Source: an uncultured Granulicatella sp. (GTDB taxonomy: Bacteria > Bacillota > Bacilli > Lactobacillales > Aerococcaceae). Taken from it: 14,877 nucleotides of DNA. Below, in pieces: positions 5,173 through 13,803 of the stretch. Positions within the stretch are counted from its first letter, which is position 1. The number at the start of each line of letters is the position of its first letter. The DNA is taken from NCBI GenBank assembly GCA_900551535.1, contig URWJ01000024.1, forward strand, positions 1 through 14,877, given 5' to 3'. Below the pieces are notes generated by a model. The model saw only the letters and a program-made list of their open reading frames with translations, searched no databases and was not told where the DNA came from. Position numbers and translations under genes: made by a program.

Positions 5173-6513
5173 ATGGCTAAAGATATGACGAGTGGAAAAC
5201 CACTAAAATTGATTTGGAATTTTACAATCCCGCTATTAATTGGGAACTTATTCCAACAATTATACAATATGGCGGATACCTTTATCGTAGGTCGTACCAT
5301 TGGTGTGCAGGCGTTAGCTGCGGTTGGGTCTACTGGAAGTATTGTCTTTTTAATTATTGGGTTTGCGACAGGGTTAACGGCTGGTCTTGCGATTCCATTA
5401 GCGCAACGGTTTGGCGCCAAGGATTACAAGGGCGTGAAGCATAGTTTTTATGTTTCTATTTTAATTTCCATTGCTACGGCTATTGTGTTAACCGCCCTGA
5501 GTATGATTTTCTGTCGTCAAATTCTGGAAATCATGCAGACACCATCCGAGATTATTGATGGGGCCTATGATTATTTAATCGTTATTTTCGGTGGGATTTT
5601 CTCGTCGATGGCCTATAATTTACTATCCAACATTTTCCGTTCTATCGGGGATGCAAAAACACCATTGTATTTCCTTGTAATGGCTTGTGTGATGAATATC
5701 ATTCTGGATATTCTCTTCATTGCAGTCTTTGGAATGGGAGTTGAAGGAGCAGGATATGCAACTGTTCTTTCTCAAATCTTCTCAGCGGTAGCCTGCGTGG
5801 TTTATATTTGGAAGAAAATTCCAGTGTTAAGATTAACAAGAGCTGACCTTGTAGCGACAAAGCAAAATATTAGAGAACATTGTCGTATTTCATTCCCAAT
5901 GGCATTCCAAGCATCGATTATTGCCATTGGAACGATTATGGTTCAAATCGCATTAAATCAATTAGGTCCGACTTCGGTGGCGGCACATACGGCAGCACAA
6001 AAGATTGACCAGTTAGCGATTCTTCCAATGATGTCCTTTGGGGTGACGATGGCGACGTATTCTGCGCAAAACTATGGTGCAAAGAAATATGATCGTATCT
6101 GGCTTGGTGTGCGTGAATGTATCAAGTTATCTTTAACATTTGCGATTGGCATTGGGATTATTTTAAATCTCTTTAGCCCGATTCTTATTCGCGCTTTCGT
6201 TGGAGAAGGGCATGAGGAGGTCGTTGAATTAGGGCGACTATTCTTCCTTACAAACGGGACTACATATAGTTTCCTTTCACTACTCTTTATTTATCGTTAC
6301 ACCTTACAAGGAGTGGGGAAAACTTTCACACCAACCTTGGCTGGAATTATGGAACTCATCATGCGTTCTGTAGCAGCAGTCGTTCTATCAAATATGTATG
6401 GATTCGTTGGAGCAACGGTTGCGAACCCAATGGCATGGTTTGGTTCGATGGTACCTCTCATGATTGCGTATTATATGTTTAAGAATAAAGTTCAAAATCG
6501 AGTAGAGCAGTAG
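5173..6513 (+). CDS. MATE family multidrug/toxin efflux pump
   Basis: A 446-residue integral membrane protein with about twelve helices in two homologous halves, the usual size and layout of MATE exporters, which expel drugs or metabolites in exchange for Na+ or H+. The opening LIWNFTIPLLIGNLFQQLYN followed by MADTFIVGR is characteristic of the family; the repeat half starts near FPMAFQASIIAIGTIMV, after the central loop. GAGGAGG precedes the ATG by about 6-7 bases. The gene stands alone: its own -10, the divergent small gene on the left, and a terminator that begins within its last codons. No regulator is adjacent, and the substrate cannot be deduced. Confidence 0.92.
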   Translation: MAKDMTSGKPLKLIWNFTIPLLIGNLFQQLYNMADTFIVGRTIGVQALAAVGSTGSIVFLIIGFATGLTAGLAIPLAQRFGAKDYKGVKHSFYVSILISIATAIVLTALSMIFCRQILEIMQTPSEIIDGAYDYLIVIFGGIFSSMAYNLLSNIFRSIGDAKTPLYFLVMACVMNIILDILFIAVFGMGVEGAGYATVLSQIFSAVACVVYIWKKIPVLRLTRADLVATKQNIREHCRISFPMAFQASIIAIGTIMVQIALNQLGPTSVAAHTAAQKIDQLAILPMMSFGVTMATYSAQNYGAKKYDRIWLGVRECIKLSLTFAIGIGIILNLFSPILIRAFVGEGHEEVVELGRLFFLTNGTTYSFLSLLFIYRYTLQGVGKTFTPTLAGIMELIMRSVAAVVLSNMYGFVGATVANPMAWFGSMVPLMIAYYMFKNKVQNRVEQ

Positions 6514-6537
6514 TATTAAGCTACTGTTCTTTCTTTT
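6504..6537 (+). terminator. Terminator overlapping the MATE stop codon
   Basis: AGAGCAGTAG (6504-6513, including the TAG stop) pairs with CTACTGTTCT (6521-6530) over ten pairs with one G-T wobble, 7-base loop, followed by TTCTTTT. Confidence 0.8.
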
Positions 6538-6591
6538 GGAAATAAATGAAAATTATGAAAACACTTTTCGAATTAATTGTGAATTATTTAG

Positions 6592-6620
6592 TTGTAATTT
6601 GTACAAACTTATAGTAAAAT
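6592..6620 (+). promoter_or_regulatory. Promoter of the first LPXTG adhesin gene
   Basis: TTGTAA (6592-6597), a 17-base spacer and TAAAAT (6615-6620), preceded by AT-rich DNA that could act as an UP element. GGAGG follows at 6642-6646. Confidence 0.6.
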
Positions 6621-6655
6621 GATTCTAACTAAAGTGTTTATGGAGGAAAGATTGG

Positions 6656-8299
6656 ATGAAAAAAGAGCAATCAATTCGTAAAATTGGAAAACTTGTTTTA
6701 GCAATCTCGTCTTGTGGTGTTTTATTAACAGCATTCCAAGCAAATAAATCAGTTTTTGCTGAAGATGCAACAACGACTACAGAAGCGACTACAGCTGCTG
6801 CAGCAACAACAGAAGCATCAACAGAGGCTACAACAGAATCGACTACTGCAACGACAGAAGCGACAACAGAAGCAACTACTGCGGCTCCAACGCGTGCTGC
6901 TAAAGAAGCAAATGCCAAAGTAACTGGTACGATTAAAAACCATGATATTAAAAACTATGAATACTACACAGACGTAGATATCGCTGTTTCTCTAACAGAT
7001 GACGATGTGAAAGAAGGCGACTACGTAACGGTTACATTAGAAAACGTTGCGGTGTTAAATTCATTAAACGGTAAAGATGTAATCTACGAAGGAAAGAAAA
7101 TTGGAACAATTTCAATCGTTTCATTCGAGAACATCAATAAAGCTCGTCAAGGATCGAACGACAAAGCTCAAATGGAACAAGCTGAATTAGAATCAACACG
7201 TATTACTTTAAAAATTACATTTACAAAAGCCGTTGAAGCAGTAAAACCAGATGTGTTGAAACAAGCACAGTTCAAAATTAAATCAGATAACGCTTATAAC
7301 GGAGCTGTTATTGCGAACAAAGACTACACTTTAAACCAAGTGATTAAAGTGGGAGATTCTTCTGTCACAAGTACAGTAGATATTCCAAAAGTTGAGAAAT
7401 TTGCGACAGACACTAGCTCAATTCACTTCACACCTTCTGGAAATACGATTAAGTTTAACGAAGATGGTTCATACGAAACTCAAACACAATTCCAAGTTCG
7501 TGGAAGAGATGGAATGAAAGTTGGAACAACTGTTGAACTAGAATTCAACGATGCTTCAGGAATTGAGTGGAAAACAAGTGGGAACACTGCTCTTAAAGTA
7601 GGAGATACATTTAATTCTCAATTTATTTTACCAGTGTACAGCACGTATAGCGTCAACCAATATGGTGCTTATATGTTTCCGACTGGTGTAGAGCCAACAT
7701 TCAAAGTAACTTCAATTACTGCTAAGAAAATCACACTTGAAATGATTTCAGGAGATGTTCCAAAAGAATTAGGAGTATTCTTCGGTGTCGGTAAAGATCG
7801 GGTGAACATCATTGACAAATCTAAGATTGATATCGAAAAAATGCAATATGACGTTTCAACAGTGGCTACAGCAACAGTTGATGGTAAAGATTCTAAAGGA
7901 ATCTACATTTACCGTATTATTAGTGATTCTACAAGTGCACAATTAGTGCTTGATTCACTTGTGACAGATTACAAAGATATCGATACAGAAGAATCAATTA
8001 AAGCAACTGATAGAGGTTGGAAAGATCCAGCTGAAATCGATGGATATGAATTTGTAAGTACAGAAAAAGACCGTGAAGGAAATCGTATCCACTGGTACAA
8101 AAAAGTTGCACAACCAACAACTGAAGTAACTACTGAAGAAACAACAGTAGAAACAACAGCAGAAACAACAACTAGTACGCCAGAAGAACCAAAACAAGAA
8201 GAATTACCAAATACTGGGGTTGCTACAACTGCAGTAACAACAGGTTTAGCAGCATTATTTGCTGGTCTTGGTTTAGCTGTTTCAAAAAAGAAAAAATAA
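6656..8299 (+). CDS. LPXTG cell-wall-anchored adhesin with a Thr/Glu/Ala-rich N-terminal stalk
   Basis: A 547-residue surface protein. Residues 1-35 are a signal peptide with a SIRK-like motif (residues 6-9) and probable cleavage after VFA. Residues 38-80 are a low-complexity ATTEATTE-type stretch. Two beta-rich modules follow (about 85-245 and 246-420), resembling the Ig-like adhesion domains of MSCRAMM proteins (GDYVTVTLENV, EGKKIGTISI). A short MucBP-like unit (about 430-485) ends in YEFVSTEKDREGNRIHWYKK. A second Thr/Glu-rich linker leads to the sorting signal LPNTG (517-521), a hydrophobic helix and a KKKK tail, so sortase A should link it to peptidoglycan. GGAGG lies 9 bases before the ATG. 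It has its own promoter and terminator. The ligand is unknown; the adhesion domains are assigned by pattern only. Confidence 0.88.
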   Translation: MKKEQSIRKIGKLVLAISSCGVLLTAFQANKSVFAEDATTTTEATTAAAATTEASTEATTESTTATTEATTEATTAAPTRAAKEANAKVTGTIKNHDIKNYEYYTDVDIAVSLTDDDVKEGDYVTVTLENVAVLNSLNGKDVIYEGKKIGTISIVSFENINKARQGSNDKAQMEQAELESTRITLKITFTKAVEAVKPDVLKQAQFKIKSDNAYNGAVIANKDYTLNQVIKVGDSSVTSTVDIPKVEKFATDTSSIHFTPSGNTIKFNEDGSYETQTQFQVRGRDGMKVGTTVELEFNDASGIEWKTSGNTALKVGDTFNSQFILPVYSTYSVNQYGAYMFPTGVEPTFKVTSITAKKITLEMISGDVPKELGVFFGVGKDRVNIIDKSKIDIEKMQYDVSTVATATVDGKDSKGIYIYRIISDSTSAQLVLDSLVTDYKDIDTEESIKATDRGWKDPAEIDGYEFVSTEKDREGNRIHWYKKVAQPTTEVTTEETTVETTAETTTSTPEEPKQEELPNTGVATTAVTTGLAALFAGLGLAVSKKKK

Positions 8300-8313
8300 T
8301 TTAAAACGTTAAA

Positions 8314-8343
8314 GTCGTGTGGCGTTGCCACACGGCTTTTTTA
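8314..8343 (+). terminator. Intrinsic terminator between the two adhesin genes
   Basis: GTCGTGTGGC (8314-8323) pairs with GCCACACGGC (8327-8336), followed by TTTTTT. It separates the two adhesins into independent transcripts. Confidence 0.92.
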
Positions 8344-8472
8344 TTGAAACAGAGAGGGTTTAGACGATTTTTGAAAATTATGTGAAAAATTAGGAAAATC
8401 AATGAAAAATAGTTGAAAATCAACTGTATAAGGTATAAGATTAAGGAAATTATTTCATCAAAGGGGAAAATT

Positions 8473-10116
8473 ATGTTTAATCATCAATCGACAACAGTTG
8501 GGTATAAAAAATCAAAAGCATTTGGGTTATGTGGTTTTGTAGCAACAGCAAGTGTGTTTCTATTTATAAGCAGTGTTTTCGCAACGGATACGGTTTCAGC
8601 AGATGAAGTGGTAGCTGCAGAGGAAACTCTTGCGACAACAACAAAAGCTATCGAAAATTCAGATACTTTAAAAACAGCCATCGACAATGCAAAGACAGAA
8701 GGTGTAACTGTTAATGAAAGTTCAGAAACGATTACGAATTTAAATGAAGAACAAGTCAAAGCGGCTCAAGAGGAGAAGGCAGCTGAGATTGAACAAGTCA
8801 CTAATAAGTATAAAGAAGATAAAGAAAAATATACTGAAGAGAAGAAGCAATACGATGAAGATGTAAAAGAATACAACATCAAAAAAGCTCAATACGACGA
8901 AAAGAAAGCCGCGTACGAAGAATACCAAAAGCAGATTGCTGACGGTACAGAAGCGGGGATTATTAATACTTTACAAGAATTGACTTTGAAGACGGAACCA
9001 GATGCACATACGGTCGTTAGTGGGGATGTGAACTATCTTACACAAGCTGGTGTAGATGCCTTAAACCAATCGGACTACTTAGCTCGATTTGATGGAGACA
9101 AAATAAAAGCGGAATATCTTACAACAACGAATCCATATTCAGATACAGACGATGCTTGGGTCGCTCTTGAAGTTGGTAAAACAATGACTGTTACAAGTAC
9201 GAATCTTTCAAATTCGCGCTTTAAAGATACAGCGATTGCTAAAATCGTCCGTGAATTCACAGTTACAAGCGCTCCGGGGAACTCAGGAAAAATCATTGCG
9301 AATGTTTATCGTGACCCAGCTAAAACAATTGTAGTAGGAGATAGCACGGATTCTGCAAATCCATTAACAATCAATGTTGTGGATCATTACTATGACGCAG
9401 CTGGAAATGAAGTTCAAGCGGTCTACGATGGAAACTCCATTATCGCGGTCAACAGTTTGAATCACTATAACGGCATTCGTTATACAGAAAATGGAGAAAC
9501 AAAATGGGCTTGGGAAGATACAAAACACATTGAAAAAATGAGTGTCGGAAGCAATAAGTTTATCCCAATTCCAGGTTCTTCTGTAAGCGAGCAAAATGGT
9601 GAACTCTATTCTGTGAATGACAACCAATACTTAGAACATGGCTCAAAATTCAATGGGAATGATATGGGAAATGTAAAAGGTTGGGATGATGAAACAGCAC
9701 CAAACTTCTATTGGGGAAGTGGAGCACTTCGTTTGTACGATAACCACTATACATTCTCGGTCCAAGGAAATTCAGTTGGCCTCAATACAGTTTATTGGTT
9801 TGCGATTAATACCAACATTGCTTTCCCTCAACCACCAGGGGAAGAACCAGTGAAACCAAGTGAGCCAACAGAACCAGAAGCTCCAAGTGTAACAGTGAAT
9901 AAATATGCGATTATTTCAGCACTTCCTGTGGAACCTGCTACTCCAGAAATTCCAGAAGTTCCAACAACTCCTGAAGTGCCTGTGACACCGGAAGTTCCAG
10001 CAACTCCAGCACCACAACTTCCAAATACTGGGACAGCAGACTCACTACTAAGTGTAGCAACGGCGTTCCTACTCAGTGGTTTTGGAGTATTAGGATTCAA
10101 GAAAAAAGAAGACTAA
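8473..10116 (+). CDS. Short antigen I/II-like LPXTG protein with a GbpC-type domain
   Basis: A 547-residue surface protein. A signal peptide ends near VSA (41-43). A charged, probably coiled-coil segment (about 90-155) is rich in K/E/Y/A, like the alanine-rich region of streptococcal antigen I/II. A GbpC/antigen I-II V-region-type domain follows (about 160-450), recognised by segments such as VTSTNLSNSRF and IAKIVREFTV. Then come a proline-rich stalk of E-V-P-x-T-P repeats (about 452-515), LPNTG (516-520), a hydrophobic helix and the KKKED tail. Compared with full antigen I/II (around 1500 residues) it lacks the C1-C3 domains. Family members bind salivary glycoproteins, glucan or host matrix; which applies here is unknown. 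The start at 8473 has AAGGGG 6 bases upstream; an in-frame ATG at 8413 sits in the promoter region without a ribosome binding site. Promoter candidates (TATAAG near 8427 or 8434) are weak. Confidence 0.88.
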   Translation: MFNHQSTTVGYKKSKAFGLCGFVATASVFLFISSVFATDTVSADEVVAAEETLATTTKAIENSDTLKTAIDNAKTEGVTVNESSETITNLNEEQVKAAQEEKAAEIEQVTNKYKEDKEKYTEEKKQYDEDVKEYNIKKAQYDEKKAAYEEYQKQIADGTEAGIINTLQELTLKTEPDAHTVVSGDVNYLTQAGVDALNQSDYLARFDGDKIKAEYLTTTNPYSDTDDAWVALEVGKTMTVTSTNLSNSRFKDTAIAKIVREFTVTSAPGNSGKIIANVYRDPAKTIVVGDSTDSANPLTINVVDHYYDAAGNEVQAVYDGNSIIAVNSLNHYNGIRYTENGETKWAWEDTKHIEKMSVGSNKFIPIPGSSVSEQNGELYSVNDNQYLEHGSKFNGNDMGNVKGWDDETAPNFYWGSGALRLYDNHYTFSVQGNSVGLNTVYWFAINTNIAFPQPPGEEPVKPSEPTEPEAPSVTVNKYAIISALPVEPATPEIPEVPTTPEVPVTPEVPATPAPQLPNTGTADSLLSVATAFLLSGFGVLGFKKKED

Positions 10117-10129
10117 AATCATAAGAGAT

Positions 10130-10164
10130 GAATGAGGATGTATTGCATCCTCATTCTTTTTTTG
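10130..10164 (+). terminator. Intrinsic terminator of the second adhesin gene
   Basis: GAATGAGGATG (10130-10140) pairs perfectly with CATCCTCATTC (10146-10156), 5-base loop, followed by a run of T. It isolates the adhesin from the folate operon. Confidence 0.93.
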
Positions 10165-10174
10165 CTTCAAATTA

Positions 10175-10183
10175 TGGTATAAT
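10175..10183 (+). promoter_or_regulatory. Extended -10 promoter of the fhs operon
   Basis: TGGTATAAT is a consensus TATAAT (10178-10183) with an extended -10 TG. A normal -35 would fall in the T-run of the preceding terminator and is poor, so the extended -10 probably does the work. Confidence 0.65.
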
Positions 10184-10214
10184 AAAACGAATATGCATCA
10201 AGCGAGGTGACCTC

Positions 10215-11879
10215 ATGAAAACAGATATTAAAATTGCACAAGAAAACCAAATGCAACCCATCACGGTGATTGCCGAAAAGCTTCATTTAACACCTGATGA
10301 AGTGGAACCCTATGGAAAATACAAAGCCAAGATTGATAAGACTGATATTCATAACCCAGAGAATTTTGGGAAACTCATTTTAGTGACATCGATGAATCCA
10401 ACTCCTGCTGGAGAAGGGAAGTCTACAGTAACAGTTGGGCTTGGTGACGCACTAACGGCTATTGGAAAGAAAACAGCCATTGCACTTCGTGAACCCTCTC
10501 TAGGACCAACACTTGGGCTCAAAGGGGGAGCTACAGGTGGAGGTTATGCGCAAGTTGTTCCCATGGAAGAAATCAATTTGCATTTCACAGGGGACATGCA
10601 TGCCCTAACGACAGCAACAAATCTGTTATCTGCCATAATCGATAATCATATTCATCAAGGAAATGAATTAGAAATCGATCCTAACCGCATTATTTGGAAG
10701 CGGGCCTTGGACTTAAATGACCGAGTGTTGCGAGAAATTGAAATCGGACTGGGAGGTCCAGTGAATGGAACACCGCGTAAAGACGGTTTTGATATTACGG
10801 TCGCAACTGAAATGATGGCGATTCTTTGCCTGGCGAGTGATTTAAGCGACTTGCAACGACGCGTTTCAAATACTCTCGTAGCGTATACAAAGTCAGGAGA
10901 ACCTGTTACTGTGTTTGATTTAGGTGCGGAAGGAGCAATTACCGCATTACTTAAAGAGGCGATGAAACCAAACCTTGTGCAGACATTGGAAGAAACACCA
11001 GCTATTGTTCATGGGGGGCCATTTGCTAATATCGCGCATGGTTGTAATAGTGTCGTGGCAACGAGAATGGCATTGACGCTTGCTGATTATGTCGTGACCG
11101 AAGCAGGATTCGGGGCTGACCTTGGTGCACAGAAGTTCCTCGATATTAAAGTTCCTGTTCTTGGAAAACATCCAGATGCAGTTGTGCTTGTAGCGACCAT
11201 TCGTTCGACGAAAATGCATGGTGGCGTTGCGCTTGATGAACTCGCACTTGGTGAGAATCTCGAGGCGGTTCGTGAAGGTTTCAAAAATGTACGAAAACAT
11301 ATCGAAAACGTACAAGCTTATGGTTTACCAGTTGTTGTAGCCTTAAATGAATTTTTAACAGATACGAAGGAGGAACAAGACCTCTTTATGGAATTATGCC
11401 GTGAGATGGGTGTGACTTGTGTTCTTACGAGTGTGTGGGAACATGGAAGCCGGGGCGGTATCGCATTAGCAGAGAAAGTCGTCGAATTATGTGAGAACAA
11501 CGCTATTTTCCAACCAACTTACGATATGAGTGCGACAATCCAAGAAAAAGTTGAAACGATTGCGAAGAACGTTTATGGTGCCACTAACGTCTATTATACA
11601 GACGAAGCCCTTGCGCAATTGGTTGAATTAGAAGAGAGGGGCTGGAATCATCTGAATGTGTGTATTGCTAAGACGCCGTATTCATTCTCAGATAATGCGA
11701 AATTAAAAGGACGTCCTAGCGATTTCGACATTACGATTCGTTCCTTTATTCCTAAACTCGGTGCTGGATTTATTGTCGCATTAACGGGAACAGTTTTAAC
11801 AATGCCGGGACTTCCTAAAGTTCCAGCAGCGCTTGTAATTAGTGTTGATGACAATGGGAAAATTCAAGGGTTATATTAA
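10215..11879 (+). CDS. fhs: Formate-tetrahydrofolate ligase
   Basis: Cytoplasmic enzyme that joins formate to tetrahydrofolate with ATP, giving 10-formyl-tetrahydrofolate for purine synthesis and formyl-Met-tRNA. At 554 residues it matches the usual bacterial length. The nucleotide-binding loop TPAGEGKST is at residues 63-71. Conserved blocks such as LREPSLGPTLGLKGGATGGG, DMHALTTATNLLSA and the C-terminal TGTVLTMPGLPKVPAA are intact. The start at 10215 has GAGGTGA just upstream (about 5 bases); an in-frame ATG at 10128 lies upstream of the promoter and is not credible. It is the first gene of a run with the ABC-F gene, thyA and folA and gaps of 14-20 bases. Together with thyA and folA it forms a one-carbon/folate set. 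Confidence 0.97.
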   Translation: MKTDIKIAQENQMQPITVIAEKLHLTPDEVEPYGKYKAKIDKTDIHNPENFGKLILVTSMNPTPAGEGKSTVTVGLGDALTAIGKKTAIALREPSLGPTLGLKGGATGGGYAQVVPMEEINLHFTGDMHALTTATNLLSAIIDNHIHQGNELEIDPNRIIWKRALDLNDRVLREIEIGLGGPVNGTPRKDGFDITVATEMMAILCLASDLSDLQRRVSNTLVAYTKSGEPVTVFDLGAEGAITALLKEAMKPNLVQTLEETPAIVHGGPFANIAHGCNSVVATRMALTLADYVVTEAGFGADLGAQKFLDIKVPVLGKHPDAVVLVATIRSTKMHGGVALDELALGENLEAVREGFKNVRKHIENVQAYGLPVVVALNEFLTDTKEEQDLFMELCREMGVTCVLTSVWEHGSRGGIALAEKVVELCENNAIFQPTYDMSATIQEKVETIAKNVYGATNVYYTDEALAQLVELEERGWNHLNVCIAKTPYSFSDNAKLKGRPSDFDITIRSFIPKLGAGFIVALTGTVLTMPGLPKVPAALVISVDDNGKIQGLY

Positions 11880-11899
11880 GAGACTTGAAAGGAGTTTGC

Positions 11900-13789
11900 A
11901 TGAAAGATTTTAGAGTCGATCATTTGAAAAAATCTTATGGTGCGAAATCATTATTAGAAGACGTGTCCTTTATTATTAATGAAGGTGAACACGTGGGCTT
12001 AATCGGTCAAAATGGGACCGGTAAGAGTACACTATTATCCATTCTTGCAGGAGTTGATTTTGCCGAATCAGGAGATATCACAACGTCTAACGATTACAGA
12101 ATTGGATACTTATCGCAACAACCAGAATTGGATGACGAAGATACGATTTTCGAGGCCTTGTATAAAGGCGACCATCCAACATTAAAAGTCGTTCATGACT
12201 TTGAAGAAGTGGTAGAACAATTACGTGAAAACCCAACTTCAGAAAGCCTTACAAAACGATACAGTGTCTTAGAGCAAAAGATGAATGAAATCGATGGATG
12301 GCAAGTGGAAGTTCAAATTAAGACTATTCTTCAAAAGATGGGACTAACGGACATTCAGAAAAAAGTTGGAACGCTCTCTGGTGGACAGAAGAAGCGTGTA
12401 GGACTTGCAAAAGTATTGATGGAAGAACCGGATTTACTATTGCTCGATGAACCAACGAACCATTTAGACCTTGAAGCCATTGAATGGTTAGAAGGGTATT
12501 TAGCCAATTATAAAGGCGCGATGATGCTCGTGACACATGACCGTTACTTCCTAGAACGTGCGGTGACGCATATGTTTGAATTGGTAAATGGCCGAATCGA
12601 AGCTTACGAAGGAAATTACGAGTCGTACTTAGAACAACGAAGCCAAAGAGAACAAATCGCGGCACGCATGAGTCAGAAACAAAAAAGATTATATTTAAGT
12701 GAACTAGAATGGATGCGTCAAGGAGCACAGGCTCGTTCAACGAAGCAACAGGCTCGAATTCATCGTTTTGAAGCATTAGAAAAAGAAGTGAAACAAACGA
12801 CTTCTCAAGATAAATTGGTGATGGAATTCGATCAAACTCGTATCGGAAAACGCGTCTTCCAATTGGAGGATGCGAGTCTTTCAATTAATGGGCAATCCAT
12901 CGTGAAGAATCTAGATTGGATTATTCAAAGTCAAGCGCGTATCGGTATTGCTGGGGTGAATGGTGTTGGAAAATCAACATTCTTAAATGCCATTGCCGGA
13001 CAGATTCCATTTGATAGTGGTCAGTTTGTTGTCGGTGAGACCGTTCGAATCGCGTACTATAAGCAACAAGATGAAGATATCCCAATGGATAAGCAACTTA
13101 TCCAATATTTACGAGAAGAAGCGGAAGAAATTAAACGTGAAAACGGAGAAGTCGCATCCATCTCAGAACTACTCGAGACGTTCTTATTCCCAAGACATTT
13201 ACATGGAGCTTATATCCATACATTGTCTGGGGGAGAGAGAAGACGACTCTACTTACTTCGCTTATTAATGACAAAACCAAATGTGTTATTATTAGACGAA
13301 CCAACCAACGATTTGGATATCGATACATTAACCGTACTCGAAGACTTCTTAGAGTCATTTAATGGAGCGGTCCTTATCGTATCGCATGACCGTTACTTCT
13401 TAGATAAGACGGTCGACCAATTATTTGTCATCCGAGGCGAAGGGCAAACAGAACTCTTCTACGGATCGATGAGTGAGTATTTAGAACAAGAAAAATCACT
13501 GGCAAAAGTTGTGGTGGAAGCTACTAAGATGGAAGAGCCAAAAGTGGAGTCACCAAAAGCATCTCCTTCTAAGAAGATGACGTATCAAGAGAAGAAAGAA
13601 TGGGAGACGATTGAAGGAACCATTCAAGAACTCGAAGAGAAACTAGAATTCTTGCAAGAGGAAATGAGTGTTCATGCACAAGATTTTGCCAAATTACAAG
13701 AATTACAAGAGGAATTAGACAAGACGGAAGAAGCGGCAAGTGCAGCTTACGAACGTTGGGAATATTTAGCAGAATTAGCAGGGAATTAA
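11900..13789 (+). CDS. uup: ABC-F family ATPase, Uup type
   Basis: A 629-residue protein with two ABC ATPase domains and no membrane segment, so not a transporter. Domain 1: Walker A GQNGTGKS (36-43), signature LSGGQ (159-163), Walker B LLLLDEPTNHLD (179-190). A charged linker (about 235-310) carries RQGAQAR..KQQAR, the P-site tRNA-interaction motif typical of ABC-F proteins. Domain 2: Walker A GVNGVGKST (352-360), signature LSGGE (442-446), Walker B LLLDEPTNDLD (463-473). The C-terminal 70 residues form a predicted coiled coil, typical of Uup. ABC-F proteins act on ribosomes; Uup has also been linked to DNA-related phenotypes. It starts at 11900 with AAAGGAG 5 bases upstream, 20 bases after fhs and 14 before thyA, so it is probably co-transcribed. 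A ribosome-protection resistance role is less likely, because the linker looks like a housekeeping one. Confidence 0.9.
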   Translation: MKDFRVDHLKKSYGAKSLLEDVSFIINEGEHVGLIGQNGTGKSTLLSILAGVDFAESGDITTSNDYRIGYLSQQPELDDEDTIFEALYKGDHPTLKVVHDFEEVVEQLRENPTSESLTKRYSVLEQKMNEIDGWQVEVQIKTILQKMGLTDIQKKVGTLSGGQKKRVGLAKVLMEEPDLLLLDEPTNHLDLEAIEWLEGYLANYKGAMMLVTHDRYFLERAVTHMFELVNGRIEAYEGNYESYLEQRSQREQIAARMSQKQKRLYLSELEWMRQGAQARSTKQQARIHRFEALEKEVKQTTSQDKLVMEFDQTRIGKRVFQLEDASLSINGQSIVKNLDWIIQSQARIGIAGVNGVGKSTFLNAIAGQIPFDSGQFVVGETVRIAYYKQQDEDIPMDKQLIQYLREEAEEIKRENGEVASISELLETFLFPRHLHGAYIHTLSGGERRRLYLLRLLMTKPNVLLLDEPTNDLDIDTLTVLEDFLESFNGAVLIVSHDRYFLDKTVDQLFVIRGEGQTELFYGSMSEYLEQEKSLAKVVVEATKMEEPKVESPKASPSKKMTYQEKKEWETIEGTIQELEEKLEFLQEEMSVHAQDFAKLQELQEELDKTEEAASAAYERWEYLAELAGN

Positions 13790-13803
13790 AGAAAGGAACA
13801 GAT

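Noticed and set aside
7969..8331. Antisense open frame rich in Val/Ser opposite the adhesin C-terminus
   Set aside because: It is the complement of Thr/Glu-rich low-complexity coding sequence and includes the terminator; no start signal.
8413..8472. Upstream in-frame start for the second adhesin
   Set aside because: The ATG at 8413 has no ribosome binding site and the added 20 residues would disturb the signal peptide; the ATG at 8473 has AAGGGG at the right distance.
12324..12884. 186-codon open frame on the minus strand
   Set aside because: It lies wholly inside the ABC-F gene, which has all ATPase motifs; it is an antisense shadow with no ribosome binding site or recognisable product.
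11900..13789. ABC-F protein as an antibiotic-resistance determinant
   Set aside because: The C-terminal coiled coil and the folate-operon setting fit housekeeping Uup better; the linker does not look like the extended form of ribosome-protection resistance proteins. A search against ARE ABC-F profiles would decide.
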